Assembly (NCBI GenBank): GCA_003258725.1
Contig: QHMG01000008.1
Span: 62,001-126,000, forward strand
DNA length: 64,000 nucleotides
From: Candidatus Melainabacteria bacterium
GTDB lineage: Bacteria > Cyanobacteriota > Vampirovibrionia > Gastranaerophilales > Gastranaerophilaceae
Direction: 5' to 3'
Part shown: one piece after another, positions 44,872 to 54,387 of the stretch
Layout: each line of letters begins with the position of its first letter
How positions within the stretch are numbered: the stretch's first letter is position 1
Made by a program: the position numbers and the translations under genes
Notes under the pieces: model-generated
Seen by the model: the letters and a program-made list of their open reading frames with translations, nothing else
The model's database searches: none
Told to the model about the DNA's origin: nothing

Positions 44872-45480
44872 ATGGTACTTGAAAATAAATTCAACATAAC
44901 AAATTCAGCAGAATTGGCAAAAGTTGAAGAAAAAATAAGCAAAACTAAGGCTTTAGAATTATTTAAAAAAGGCTTATTAAACGATTTAGAAGCTGGTACA
45001 TTTGACTCTTTATCTAAAATACACAAGTACTTATTTGATGAAATTTATGATTTTGCAGGAGAAATCCGAAATGTAAACATTGCAAAAGGAAATTTTAGGT
45101 TTGCGCCTGTAATATACCTAGAAACCGCTTTAAAAAATATTGATAAAATGCCTCAATCTACATTTGACGAAATTATTGAAAAATACGTTGAAATGAATGT
45201 TGCTCACCCTTTTAGAGAAGGAAATGGCAGAAGTACAAGAATTTGGCTAGATTTAATTTTGAAAAAGCAATTGGACAAAGTTGTAGATTGGTCTAGTGTT
45301 GATAAAGAAGACTATCTATTAGCAATGGAACGTAGTCCAATTAAAGATATTGAAATTAAAGTTTTGTTGAAACAAGCTCTAACAGATAAAATCAACAACA
45401 GAGAAGTTTATATGAAGGGCATTGATGCAAGTTATCATTACGAAGGTTACAACACCTTTAAAACTGAAGATTTAGACTGA
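44872..45480 (+). CDS. fic: Fic protein, class III (self-inhibited AMPylator)
   Basis: This 202-residue protein has the catalytic HPFREGNGR at residues 112-120. It also has a C-terminal inhibitory motif SYHYEG (Ser187, Glu191, Gly192) matching the class III [S/T]xxxE[G/N] pattern of compact Fic proteins such as that of Neisseria. By family it transfers AMP to a target protein; gyrase/topoisomerase IV are targets of some relatives. No separate antitoxin gene is needed or seen. Confidence 0.9.
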   Translation: MVLENKFNITNSAELAKVEEKISKTKALELFKKGLLNDLEAGTFDSLSKIHKYLFDEIYDFAGEIRNVNIAKGNFRFAPVIYLETALKNIDKMPQSTFDEIIEKYVEMNVAHPFREGNGRSTRIWLDLILKKQLDKVVDWSSVDKEDYLLAMERSPIKDIEIKVLLKQALTDKINNREVYMKGIDASYHYEGYNTFKTEDLD

Positions 45481-45492
45481 TTTTTAATAAAG

Positions 45493-45525
45493 AACGGGCG
45501 AAGCCTTCGGCTTCGCCCGTTAATT
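45493..45525. terminator. Terminator after fic
   Basis: A perfect 13-bp GC-rich stem (aacgggcgaagcc / ggcttcgcccgtt, loop ttc) is followed by taattt; the tttttaat on its other side could serve the converging hsp20. Confidence 0.82.
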
Positions 45526-45561
45526 TAATGTCTGTTTACTTTCCTTATTACACCCACATTA

Positions 45562-46005
45562 TTATTTAATCTTCAATGTATGTGTTTCTTTTTTACCTTC
45601 TTGTTTTTTCAATGTAACTTGTAAAATACCATCGTTGTATTCACATGTTGAATGTTCTACATCAATTGGTTTTGCTAATTCTATTGTTTTGTGGAATTTA
45701 CCATAAGAGAATTGTGAATAATGTAAGTTTTCGTTATCTTTTACATCTTCAAATTTGCTTTCGGCAGAAATTGTCAAAGTATTTTTGTCTAATTCAATAT
45801 TGATATCTTCTTTTTTAATGCCTGGTAATTGAACGCTTACTTTATATTCAGTTTCGTTTTCTCTTACTTCTGACAATGGTTGGTACATTCTATTTTCTAA
45901 ATCTGAAGCATCACCAATCATAACAGCGTTTAATAGGTTTTCAAGATTGTTACGTACGCCTGAAAACATCATTTCTGGATCTCTTTCAATAACATTAAAT
46001 CTCAT
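45562..46005 (-). CDS. Small heat-shock protein, Hsp20 family
   Basis: From the Met in MRFNVIERD (GGAGG upstream; the frame continues to 46035 without support), this is a 147-residue alpha-crystallin protein. It has YKVSVQLPGIKKEDINIEL and the C-terminal ILQVTLKK, then a short tail. It holds unfolding proteins in the cytosol. I saw no CIRCE element in the short upstream region. Confidence 0.92.
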   Translation of the reverse strand: MRFNVIERDPEMMFSGVRNNLENLLNAVMIGDASDLENRMYQPLSEVRENETEYKVSVQLPGIKKEDINIELDKNTLTISAESKFEDVKDNENLHYSQFSYGKFHKTIELAKPIDVEHSTCEYNDGILQVTLKKQEGKKETHTLKIK

Positions 46006-46148
46006 TTTAAATACCTCCGATTTTCTATCTTTCATTCCTTACATTTACGTTATAACTCTTTTTTTTAAAAAATCGTCAGAATTAACAAAGTTTTAACTTT
46101 TTAAGCTGAATGTTATGAAAAGGTTAAGGAAATATAAAATAAAAAAGG

Positions 46149-47816
46149 TTATTTTTCAAATACAAAAACTTCCCAATTGCCGTCTAGAACGTGTTTTTTA
46201 ACTTTATATTTTGTTTTTAATACAGAAATTAAATCGTTATTTAGTTTTGAAAGTCTCAAAAATTGTATTGGCACAGTTCCGCCATTGTTTAAAATTTTAC
46301 TGATGTCCTCGTTTGAAAACATGCAAATGCCTTTATCTACAACCAAAACAATATTTTTTGAATTTTTTGCATAGCGGGATAAAACATAGTCAGAAAATTC
46401 TTTTGTAATCTTGTCAGAAGTCAAATATCTTCTGTAATTTTCAACCATATTGTGCTTTTTAGAAATTTCCTCTATTTCGTTATCCGCAAGATATGTTTTT
46501 TGTGCCTCGACAGCGTTAAGCATATAAAAACTTTCCGCATGACCATTAATTTTATAATATTTTTCAACCAATTTATCACTAAATGGCATTATAAAATCAT
46601 AATTTGAATTAATTTCATTTTTAATTAAAGTATCCGCTAAAACCTTGTAGCCAAAAGGTCTTTGGATTTTTGTAGCGCTATATGGCGAAAATAAAATTGA
46701 CAAATTTGCCAATATAAAAATCGTCAAGAAAAATTTAACTGATTTTTTATCAAGATTTTGCGCAAGGTATGCGCCCGAAATCATTAATACAATTGGCAAA
46801 ACTATCAATGTGTAGCGAACATTTGCACTATAAAACTCCGTTTGTGAAAGAATTATGTGAAAAGCAACAAAAAATATAGGAATTATCGCCAAAATTCGTA
46901 AAAATTTGCTATTTTTTAACGCCAAAACAAAAATTGTAATCATAAAAAATATTGGAAATATTATGCTAAACCAGAATTTTGGACTAATCAAAAACATCAT
47001 AAATAACATTTTATAATTCGGCATATTGTTTTGCAAACACGTCAAAACTGGACTAAACCAATTTTGAAACATTATTAAAATAAATGAATTATCAAAATGA
47101 ACTATGTCAAAATTGCCCGAAAAATAGTTTTTTTCAATAAATAAAAATACTATCAAAGGCAAATATACCAATAAATTTAGCAACACCAACCCAACATTTA
47201 ATTTTTTCGCCTTTATTGCAAAGAAAAACGCTAAAATTGTGAACAAAATAGTTATAATCACCAAAGTTGTTTGAGTATAAAGCATTAATGAGCTTGAAAT
47301 AACAAAGAAAATTAATGATTTTCTGTCAAATTTTTCAATTAATTTTAAAAATGCAAGAGTTGTTAAAATTATTAAAAAGAACGTCATAGAGTAGAACTTC
47401 GCCTCTTGTGCATAATAAATAAACGAAGAATTTATTGCATAAAGAAGTGCAAAAATCAGACCAGTTCTATATTTTAAATTTTCCATTTTTAAATTTTTCG
47501 TAATTTGCATGCCTGCAAAATAAGTTGTAATTATCGCCAACATATCGAAAAATACTGACATTAAGCGGATTACAAAATCAGAATTAGAAAAAATTGTTAT
47601 CCACAATTTGTAGAAAATAAAATATAATGGAAAGATTAAAAATCTATGAAGGTTAAAATTGAAATCAGGCAACGCATTTGCTATTGCATAAATTGTGGCT
47701 TCATCATGCCATAAACCGCCTGTTGGTTTTTCGAGATTAGAAAGCCTAACCACAAGCCCAAAAATCAAAACCAGAGCCAAAATAATATAATGTTTAATCT
47801 TTTGCGTTTTTTCCAT
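46149..47816 (-). CDS. GT39-type membrane glycosyltransferase
   Basis: This 555-residue protein has about 11-12 membrane helices. The N-terminal loop after helix 1 holds the paired acids LWHDEA (Asp38-Glu39) typical of ArnT/PMT-like enzymes using polyprenyl-phosphate sugars. The C-terminal 150 residues form an extracytoplasmic domain. It may glycosylate a lipid or surface protein. The ATG at 47816 is used; a TTG at 47834 would extend it by six residues. Neither has a good ribosome site. Confidence 0.78.
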   Translation of the reverse strand: MEKTQKIKHYIILALVLIFGLVVRLSNLEKPTGGLWHDEATIYAIANALPDFNFNLHRFLIFPLYFIFYKLWITIFSNSDFVIRLMSVFFDMLAIITTYFAGMQITKNLKMENLKYRTGLIFALLYAINSSFIYYAQEAKFYSMTFFLIILTTLAFLKLIEKFDRKSLIFFVISSSLMLYTQTTLVIITILFTILAFFFAIKAKKLNVGLVLLNLLVYLPLIVFLFIEKNYFSGNFDIVHFDNSFILIMFQNWFSPVLTCLQNNMPNYKMLFMMFLISPKFWFSIIFPIFFMITIFVLALKNSKFLRILAIIPIFFVAFHIILSQTEFYSANVRYTLIVLPIVLMISGAYLAQNLDKKSVKFFLTIFILANLSILFSPYSATKIQRPFGYKVLADTLIKNEINSNYDFIMPFSDKLVEKYYKINGHAESFYMLNAVEAQKTYLADNEIEEISKKHNMVENYRRYLTSDKITKEFSDYVLSRYAKNSKNIVLVVDKGICMFSNEDISKILNNGGTVPIQFLRLSKLNNDLISVLKTKYKVKKHVLDGNWEVFVFEK

Positions 47817-47916
47817 TGCATAATTATAAAACAAAATCTTTCATTGTGGAATTTTTGCGTTTAAACACTTATTATGGCGTTAAGAAAGGTCACGACAAAA
47901 TATTTAAAATAAATTA

Positions 47917-48004
47917 GGATTATTCGGGTTGTCGTGAGAGTAACGTCCCACGACTACTTACGGGCTGGGTTCGTTTCACTCACACGGCGCCCTACCGAAA
48001 ATCC
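47917..48004. repeat. Repeat family B copy near hipA
   Basis: The ends aggattattcggg and taccgaaaatcc and the inner cgggctgggttcg match family B. Unlike the others it lies 81 bases from the nearest minus-strand stop (hipA). The rest of the 47817-48085 gap is AT-rich with no gene. Confidence 0.75.
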
Positions 48005-48085
48005 TCCTCTCGTTTTGCCTTAGCAAAACTTCGGTTTAAAGAAACTTCTATTTAAAGATTAAATAGACAAAAAAGATGAGATTAA

Positions 48086-49189
48086 TTAAATAATTTTGAA
48101 CATTCTTTTTTGAATATCTAATGCGATATCTTTTGCGAAATTTTCTTTTAGTCCTATATTTTTTGCAACAGCTAAAATATCATCTAAATTCGGATTTTTT
48201 CCTTCTCCATTTATTGTTGTTGCATGTTCCCCGTTAAACGAAGAACTATAAGTTAAATCGTATGCAGGAGATAAATGCCATTCTTTTTTATTATTGTCAT
48301 ACATAAAAGAAAAATTCTTTGAGTGGTCATCACGATTGTGAGCAAATACGTTGAAACACATTAATCTAAATAATTGTTCAATATCTTCATAATTTCTTGT
48401 AAGTTCAAGCGTGAGTTTCATTAATAAATTATAATCAAGATTAGGAAGCCTGTGACTTGTTTCTAATAACCCGCTTGCAGATACCATATGCACTTTTTTG
48501 CCATTTTTACAATCAAATCTTTTTATGCCAAAATAACCTGAACAAATTTCGGAAGGTAAAAGTTTGGTCTCTGTCATATTAATTCCGCAATCTTTGGCAC
48601 ATAGCGAATATTGATATTCCTTTTCACCAATATTTTTAGGGGCAATTGATGATGGGAATTTAATTATCCAATCTTCGTTATCAATAGATGTCAAAATCTT
48701 CGGTCTTGCACCACCTGATGAACCGCCTAATTGAAAAAGTTCATCTAAATTGTTTGAATTCTGAGATTCTAAAATTTTTGAACATTCTTGAGCAAGTATA
48801 TCAAGGTTCGAAACATCGTTTTCTGTTTGGAACCTATGTTCGGGTTTATATGTTAAAGCTCCCATACCGTTTTCTTGGACAACTGCAAGTCGATTAAGGT
48901 TGTCAATTTCAACGGGATTTATTTTGTTTTTTAAAAACAACCTATCAACCAGCAATCTTCCCCAACCATCAGGCAAACTGTCATTAAAAACGCCAAATAA
49001 CCCGTCAAAAGGTTCATATTTAGGGATAAAAACTTTCTTAATGAGCGGTAAACTAAATGGCGATATGCTAAAACCGTTATTTAACCAATCTAAATCGTAT
49101 TCAAATGCGACTACTCTTTCGGGCGTTTTAGCAAGAGTGCCAACTAAAATATCATTATAAAATACTTTTAAATACTTATACTTGTCCAT
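48086..49189 (-). CDS. hipA: HipA-like serine/threonine kinase
   Basis: This 367-residue protein has a HipA N-subdomain, the loop GGSSGGARPK (155-164), the catalytic HNRDDHSKNF (284-293) and the metal site SPAYDL (307-312). HipA toxins phosphorylate aminoacyl-tRNA synthetases and cause dormancy. It is shorter than E. coli HipA (440). No HipB gene is intact upstream: only a start-less 24-codon frame ending ASIDEIINGQV overlaps the hipA start. It is either an orphan or controlled otherwise. Confidence 0.85.
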   Translation of the reverse strand: MDKYKYLKVFYNDILVGTLAKTPERVVAFEYDLDWLNNGFSISPFSLPLIKKVFIPKYEPFDGLFGVFNDSLPDGWGRLLVDRLFLKNKINPVEIDNLNRLAVVQENGMGALTYKPEHRFQTENDVSNLDILAQECSKILESQNSNNLDELFQLGGSSGGARPKILTSIDNEDWIIKFPSSIAPKNIGEKEYQYSLCAKDCGINMTETKLLPSEICSGYFGIKRFDCKNGKKVHMVSASGLLETSHRLPNLDYNLLMKLTLELTRNYEDIEQLFRLMCFNVFAHNRDDHSKNFSFMYDNNKKEWHLSPAYDLTYSSSFNGEHATTINGEGKNPNLDDILAVAKNIGLKENFAKDIALDIQKRMFKII

Positions 49190-49227
49190 TTATAATCTCA
49201 TCAATAGAAGCGTAAGTTTTTTGAATG

Positions 49228-49270
49228 TTATTTAAAAGATATTTAAACGCTGTTTAAAAGGTGTTTAAAT
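49228..49270. repeat. AT-rich direct repeats with TTTAAA cores
   Basis: Four units of the form (a/g)tttaaa-n4-6 are spaced 11-13 bases apart. A similar set is at 58611-58662. They might be binding sites or recombination-site arms next to the integrase remnant. Confidence 0.4.
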
Positions 49271-49333
49271 TTTGTGTCATTAAACTTTACTTTTTATAGG
49301 AAAGAAGCAATCATTGTCTGTAATTAGACGAGT

Positions 49334-49878
49334 TTGAAAATGAATGTAGTACAACCTATAAAAAAGCTAGAAGATATTCAAAAGATTAAAAAATATTTGG
49401 CAAAAAAGCCAAGAGATGCACTGCTTTTTAGTTTTGGAATAAATACGGGACTAAGAATATCTGATATATTATCGCTTGATGTTGGGAATGTAAAGGGCCA
49501 AGATTATATTGAAATTAGAGAGAAAAAACGAATAATTATAAGAAATTCCCGCTTAATAGGTTTTTGAAGGGGGAGATTGATTTATTTGTAGAAGATTTAC
49601 CGAGTGAGCAACCGCTTTTTTATACTCAAAAACATTGCAGACTTGATAGAGTACAGGCATATAGAATTTTGAATAAGGCAGCACAAGCCGTTGGTGTGAA
49701 GGAAAGAATTGGAACACATACACCGAGAAAGACATTCGGGTATCATCATTATAAAAAATATAATGATATAGTACTCCTGCAAAAAATCTTTAACCACTCC
49801 TCGCCATCAGTAACGCTTCGCTACATCGGCATTGAACAAGATACAATCGACGAAAGCTATATGAATTTTTATTTATAG
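49334..49878 (+). pseudogene. Tyrosine recombinase (integrase), frameshifted
   Basis: The first frame reads up to GLRISDILSLDVGNV (with the catalytic Arg) and REKK. The rest lies in another frame from KKFPLNRFLKGEIDLFVED to HTPRKTFG (HxxR), IFNHSS and LRYIGI (Tyr). The two join if the A6 run at 49523-49528 had one more A. All catalytic residues are present, so the lesion is a single one-base loss. The core-binding domain is short or absent, about 180 residues in all. Confidence 0.8.
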
Positions 49879-49903
49879 AATATGCTTGTAATAAAATATA
49901 AGT

Positions 49904-50563
49904 ATGAAAACACAAGAAGAAATTGTATTTAAATCAAATGGCTGGCAAACTGTCAATAGGCTTGGACTTTTGAATGAAAATTATCACACGCTTATTCTAA
50001 ATTACAATGAGCTAAAAAATGAAATTATAAAAATACAAACTTGTGCTGAACCAATATTGTTATTATTTAACAACCTAAATTTAAATCGTTATATTTTCAA
50101 TTTTCTCGCTTCAACTACTGCTTTAATCGATTCTTGTAGAAATACAATGAAGTTTTATAAAGAAACAGATTTGTATAAAACATATGAAGATGATGTAAAA
50201 AAGTTATTTGCAAGAAATAAAGAAGCAATATTCATAAAAGATTTAAGAAATTGTATGATGCATTATAAGATAATTTTCCCTTGCCTTTCCGATAATAATC
50301 AAGTTAGTTTTGAAGTCTATCAATTAAATGAATTTAAAGGATGGACATCGTTATCAAAAGAGTTTATTCAAGAACAAGGAAAATTTGTTACTATAATACC
50401 CTTGATAGAAAATTATTTTAAAAGATTAGAACCTTTTTATATGGAGATTTATTCAAAAATAAGAGAATTTCATCGAGAAGATTTTAAGGAAACAATCAAA
50501 CTCGCTTCTGAAATTGGCCTGGCTTTGCCAAATATTTATTTCAAATTGGCATATAAAGTCTAA
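49904..50563 (+). CDS. HEPN-like helical protein, unknown
   Basis: This 219-residue protein is almost wholly helical. It has no membrane segment. DLRNCMMHYK holds an R(N)xxxH pair (Arg115, His120), the motif of HEPN RNases, preceded by a long helical region as in that superfamily. The gene stands between the broken integrase and the restriction-modification operon on the same strand, 94 bases before it. The HEPN call is from motif and shape only. Confidence 0.5.
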   Translation: MKTQEEIVFKSNGWQTVNRLGLLNENYHTLILNYNELKNEIIKIQTCAEPILLLFNNLNLNRYIFNFLASTTALIDSCRNTMKFYKETDLYKTYEDDVKKLFARNKEAIFIKDLRNCMMHYKIIFPCLSDNNQVSFEVYQLNEFKGWTSLSKEFIQEQGKFVTIIPLIENYFKRLEPFYMEIYSKIREFHREDFKETIKLASEIGLALPNIYFKLAYKV

Positions 50564-50657
50564 TTATAAATAATTAATGATTGTGATATAAATCGCTTTA
50601 CAATTCATCATAATAAGAATTTTCATGCTAATATGGATATACAAGTGAGGGTTAGTC

Positions 50658-53024
50658 ATGGCTTTAAAACTAAAAGTGCAAATTGATGGTAATAAAATTT
50701 ATTCTCCATTAAGAGATAAATGGCTTGTGTTAAAACCGGAAGAACAAGTTCGACAAAACTATATTTGTAAACTTGTGAATGTATATGGTTATAGTCTTGA
50801 TCAAATGCAAGAAGAATTAGTTGTTAGTAATTCTAGACGTGGAAATGGTAGAGCAAGAGCAGATATTGTTATTTGGAGAAACAAAGATGATAAAATCAAT
50901 GATAAAATTGCTTTTATCGTTGTAGAATGTAAGGCTGAACACGTAAAAATTTGTCAAGAAGACTATTATCAAGGACAAAATTATGCAAAAAATGTTGGTG
51001 CTAAATTTTTTGTTGCTACCAATGAAAAAGAAACAAAATTTTTTAAAGTCCCTGAAAAATATCCTAATAGACTTGACGAAATTATAGAAATTCCAAATGC
51101 AAAAGAAGCTTGCAACGATTCTGATGTGCAAAAAATCTTGGCTAGAACAAAAAAATTCTCAAGAAAAGAATTTGCAGACCTATTAAAGAAATGTCATAAT
51201 ATTATAAGAAATAATGATAAATTATCCCCTGAAGCTGCATTTGATGAAATTAGTAAGATTTTATTCATGAAAATAAGGTATGAAAGACGCCAGGATACAG
51301 GTGCTATATTTACACTAGATCGGTTCAAAGAAGAAGAAAAATTTTTTAATGAAAAAATCAGACCAACATTAACAAATCCTAATGAGAAATCTTTGTCATA
51401 TATGCAAAGAGAATTTATTTTGACCAAACAAGAATTTGAAGATGATAATTTGTTTGAACCTAATGAAACAATCAAAATAAGACAAAATAGTTTTGAATTA
51501 ATCGTTAAAGAATTACAAAAATACAATTTATCAGACACATCTGATGATGTTAAAGGTATTGCATTCGAAGAATTTTTAGGAACAACTTTTAGAGGTGAAT
51601 TAGGGCAGTTTTTTACACCTCGTACAATAGTTGATTTTATGGTAGAAGTACTTGATCCTCAAGAAGGTGAAACTATTTGTGATCCAACTTGTGGTTCAGG
51701 AGGCTTTTTAATCAAAGCGTTTGAATATATAAGAGATAAGATAGAAAGAGATATTCAAAATACAAAAGAAAATTTTAAACAACAGTACTATGATGAAAAT
51801 TTTGTATCAGCGACAGATAAAACAACTGATATTATTGAACAAAAAATAAGCAAAATATTCAGCAAGTTAACAAATGAAATCATTGTTCCAAATAGAAAAT
51901 TTAAAGAACAAAGCGTTCAAGAAAAATCAAGAAGAATTTCAAAATTGTCATCAAGTTGTATATATGGTACTGATGCAAATCCAAGAATGGCAAGAACATC
52001 AAAGATGAATATGATAATGCATGGTGATGGACATGGCGGAGTTCATCATCACGATGGTTTAATAAACATAAATGGTATTTTTGAAGATAGATTTGATGTT
52101 ATTCTAACAAATCCTCCTTTTGGTGCAAGGGTTGATAAATCCCAAGTATTAACAGAAATTGATAAAGATATAAATGTAAAATTAGATTTATCAAAAACTG
52201 ATGATAAACATATCACGGAGCAAATAAAATTAATTAACAATACTCAAATACAAACAAGATTGTTATATTATTATGAACGTTATGGATTAGACTATTTAAA
52301 GCAATTAAATAAGTTAAATATCGATATTGATAAAAAACAAAAAGTTCTCGATAGGTTTAAATTAGGTAAAGTAAGTGGCTTAACAGAAGTTCTATTTATG
52401 GAAAGATGTTTAAATTTGCTAAAACCTGGTGGCAGAATGGGAATTGTCCTTCCAGAAGGAGTTTTAAATAATTCTAATTTACAAAAAGTTAGAGATTTCT
52501 TTGAATCAAGAGCAAAAATTCTTTTAATTACATCAATTCCACAAGATGTATTTATAGCTTCCGGTGCAACTATAAAACCAAGTTTACTCTTTTTTAAAAA
52601 GTTTACGAAAGAAGAAGAAAAACAATACAATGATATTGTAAATCAAGTGAAAAAAGAAATTGATGAGAAATATAAAATTGAAATATTGGAGATTGATAAC
52701 CAACTTTCTAATGATAAAAAAGCTCATCAAAAAGCTTTAAAAGAAATTGAAAAACGTAAGGAACAGGAATTTGAAACAACAGGTCGAGAAAAAATTAAAG
52801 AACTTTTCGACTACCAAATTCCAATAGTTCAAGTTGAAAAAGCAGGTATAACAACAACTGGTGCACCATGTAAAAATGAACTTATAGATGTTGCAAATGA
52901 ATTTAGAACATATCGTCAAGAAAATAATTTATGGCAAGACAACAAATTCGATGTTTCATATAAGCTTATGAACAATAACTTGGTGCGAGTAGTTAACGGT
53001 GAGGAACAAGTTATTGATGAATAG
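50658..53024 (+). CDS. Nuclease-methylase fusion of a two-subunit restriction-modification system
   Basis: This 788-residue protein begins with an HsdR-type N-domain with a PD-(D/E)xK nuclease core (Asp69; Glu90-Cys-Lys92 in VVECKAE). An HsdM-like helical part follows, then an N6-adenine methylase with DPTCGSGGF (about 342) and NPPFGA (about 485). No helicase/translocase domain exists. With the adjoining HsdS-type gene this matches BcgI-like (type IIB/IIG) architecture. It would methylate adenine and cut unmodified DNA. A GTGAGGG stretch lies upstream of the ATG. Confidence 0.85.
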   Translation: MALKLKVQIDGNKIYSPLRDKWLVLKPEEQVRQNYICKLVNVYGYSLDQMQEELVVSNSRRGNGRARADIVIWRNKDDKINDKIAFIVVECKAEHVKICQEDYYQGQNYAKNVGAKFFVATNEKETKFFKVPEKYPNRLDEIIEIPNAKEACNDSDVQKILARTKKFSRKEFADLLKKCHNIIRNNDKLSPEAAFDEISKILFMKIRYERRQDTGAIFTLDRFKEEEKFFNEKIRPTLTNPNEKSLSYMQREFILTKQEFEDDNLFEPNETIKIRQNSFELIVKELQKYNLSDTSDDVKGIAFEEFLGTTFRGELGQFFTPRTIVDFMVEVLDPQEGETICDPTCGSGGFLIKAFEYIRDKIERDIQNTKENFKQQYYDENFVSATDKTTDIIEQKISKIFSKLTNEIIVPNRKFKEQSVQEKSRRISKLSSSCIYGTDANPRMARTSKMNMIMHGDGHGGVHHHDGLININGIFEDRFDVILTNPPFGARVDKSQVLTEIDKDINVKLDLSKTDDKHITEQIKLINNTQIQTRLLYYYERYGLDYLKQLNKLNIDIDKKQKVLDRFKLGKVSGLTEVLFMERCLNLLKPGGRMGIVLPEGVLNNSNLQKVRDFFESRAKILLITSIPQDVFIASGATIKPSLLFFKKFTKEEEKQYNDIVNQVKKEIDEKYKIEILEIDNQLSNDKKAHQKALKEIEKRKEQEFETTGREKIKELFDYQIPIVQVEKAGITTTGAPCKNELIDVANEFRTYRQENNLWQDNKFDVSYKLMNNNLVRVVNGEEQVIDE

Positions 53025-54387
53025 TAGTGCTTTTTTATATCTTAGTTTTATCAATTTTTCGAACTTATATAATTGGAGTGTACAGTATGCAAAAAGAAAG
53101 TATACGCTTAATAATGATTTGTATGATTTAGTGCCAATTAATGAATTTTTGACAAGAGTAAAAGAACCTGTAACTGTAGAAGATAATTTGAATTATAAAA
53201 GGGTTTCTATAAGGCTATACAATGCAGGAATCGGTCTTAGAGATATAGAAAAAGGCATAAATATCGGAACAAAGAAACAATTTAGAGTTCATACCGGTCA
53301 ATTTTTATTATCTAAGATTGATGCAAGAAATGGGGCTTTTGGTGTTGTTCCAGAAATCTGTAATGATGCCATAATAACAGGTAATTTTTGGACATTTGAT
53401 GTGAACTATGAAAAGGTAAACCCTTATTTTTTAACTCTTGTAATGACATCAGATTTCTTTATTAAGCTTTCAGAGCAATGCAGCAATGGAACTACAAATA
53501 GACATTATTTACAAGAAAATTTATTTCTTGATATGAAAATCCCGCTGCCTCCACTAAAAAAACAAAACGAAATTATAGATAGATACAATGAAAAAATTAA
53601 CATTTCTAAAAGACAAGAGAAAATAGCTATAAAACTCGAACAAAAACTTAATAATTGCATATACAATAAATTAGGATTAAAAATAAAAGAAGAGTCTCAG
53701 AAAGGTGATTTTATAAATTTTGTCAAGTTTTCTAATTTAAAACAGTGGGGAATAGATAAAATAAATGGAACCGATCGCTTTTATAGCAAAAATTATAAAT
53801 TACAATCATTAAATGATACTCAAAATTTATATATAGAAGCTTTTAGAGGAAAAAGCCCCAAATATGAAAATAACAGTAATTCAATAATTTTGAATCAAAA
53901 ATGTAATAGATGGAATTCAATGGATTTAAATTATGCTAAAACAGTTTCTGAGTCTTGGGCTAACTCAATTGATAATAATTTTAAAACACAAGAAGGTGAT
54001 GTTTTAATTAACTCTACAGGTGAAGGAACTATTGGAAGAGCTTCCTACATTAACAAAGAAAATATTGGCTTATTATATGATAGTCATATTTTATTATTAA
54101 GATTAAATCAAAAAAAAATAAATCCTTTATATTATACATATTTACTTAATAGTCGTTTCGGACAAGAGCAAGTTAATTTTGTGAAATCTGCACAATCTAC
54201 TAAACAAACAGAGTTAGGGATTGATAATTTGAAAAAAATCAAATTTCCATATCCTGATATAGATGTACAAAATGAAATTGTTGATGTTATTACAAATTTA
54301 AAAGCAAAAATTGAGAAATTAAATAATTTAGCAGAGCAAAATCGCAAACTTGCTCAAAAAGAATTTGAAAAGGAGTTGTTTGAATAA
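53017..54387 (+). CDS. hsdS: Restriction-modification specificity subunit (HsdS type)
   Basis: This 456-residue protein starts at ATG 53017, overlapping the previous stop by eight bases, with GAGGA upstream. Two target-recognition domains each end in a conserved region: IPLPPLKKQNEIIDRY near 190, and FPYPDIDVQNEIVDVI near 420, followed by coiled-coil helices. It directs the fused nuclease-methylase to its bipartite DNA site. Its TAA overlaps the next ATG by one base. Confidence 0.9.
   Translation: MNSSAFLYLSFINFSNLYNWSVQYAKRKYTLNNDLYDLVPINEFLTRVKEPVTVEDNLNYKRVSIRLYNAGIGLRDIEKGINIGTKKQFRVHTGQFLLSKIDARNGAFGVVPEICNDAIITGNFWTFDVNYEKVNPYFLTLVMTSDFFIKLSEQCSNGTTNRHYLQENLFLDMKIPLPPLKKQNEIIDRYNEKINISKRQEKIAIKLEQKLNNCIYNKLGLKIKEESQKGDFINFVKFSNLKQWGIDKINGTDRFYSKNYKLQSLNDTQNLYIEAFRGKSPKYENNSNSIILNQKCNRWNSMDLNYAKTVSESWANSIDNNFKTQEGDVLINSTGEGTIGRASYINKENIGLLYDSHILLLRLNQKKINPLYYTYLLNSRFGQEQVNFVKSAQSTKQTELGIDNLKKIKFPYPDIDVQNEIVDVITNLKAKIEKLNNLAEQNRKLAQKEFEKELFE

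Noticed and set aside
47817..47834. TTG start extending the GT39 gene
   Set aside because: Adds only six residues and has no convincing ribosome site; the ATG at 47816 is simpler.
50658..54387. Classical three-subunit type I restriction system
   Set aside because: No HsdR helicase/translocase exists; only its N-terminal nuclease domain is fused to the methylase.
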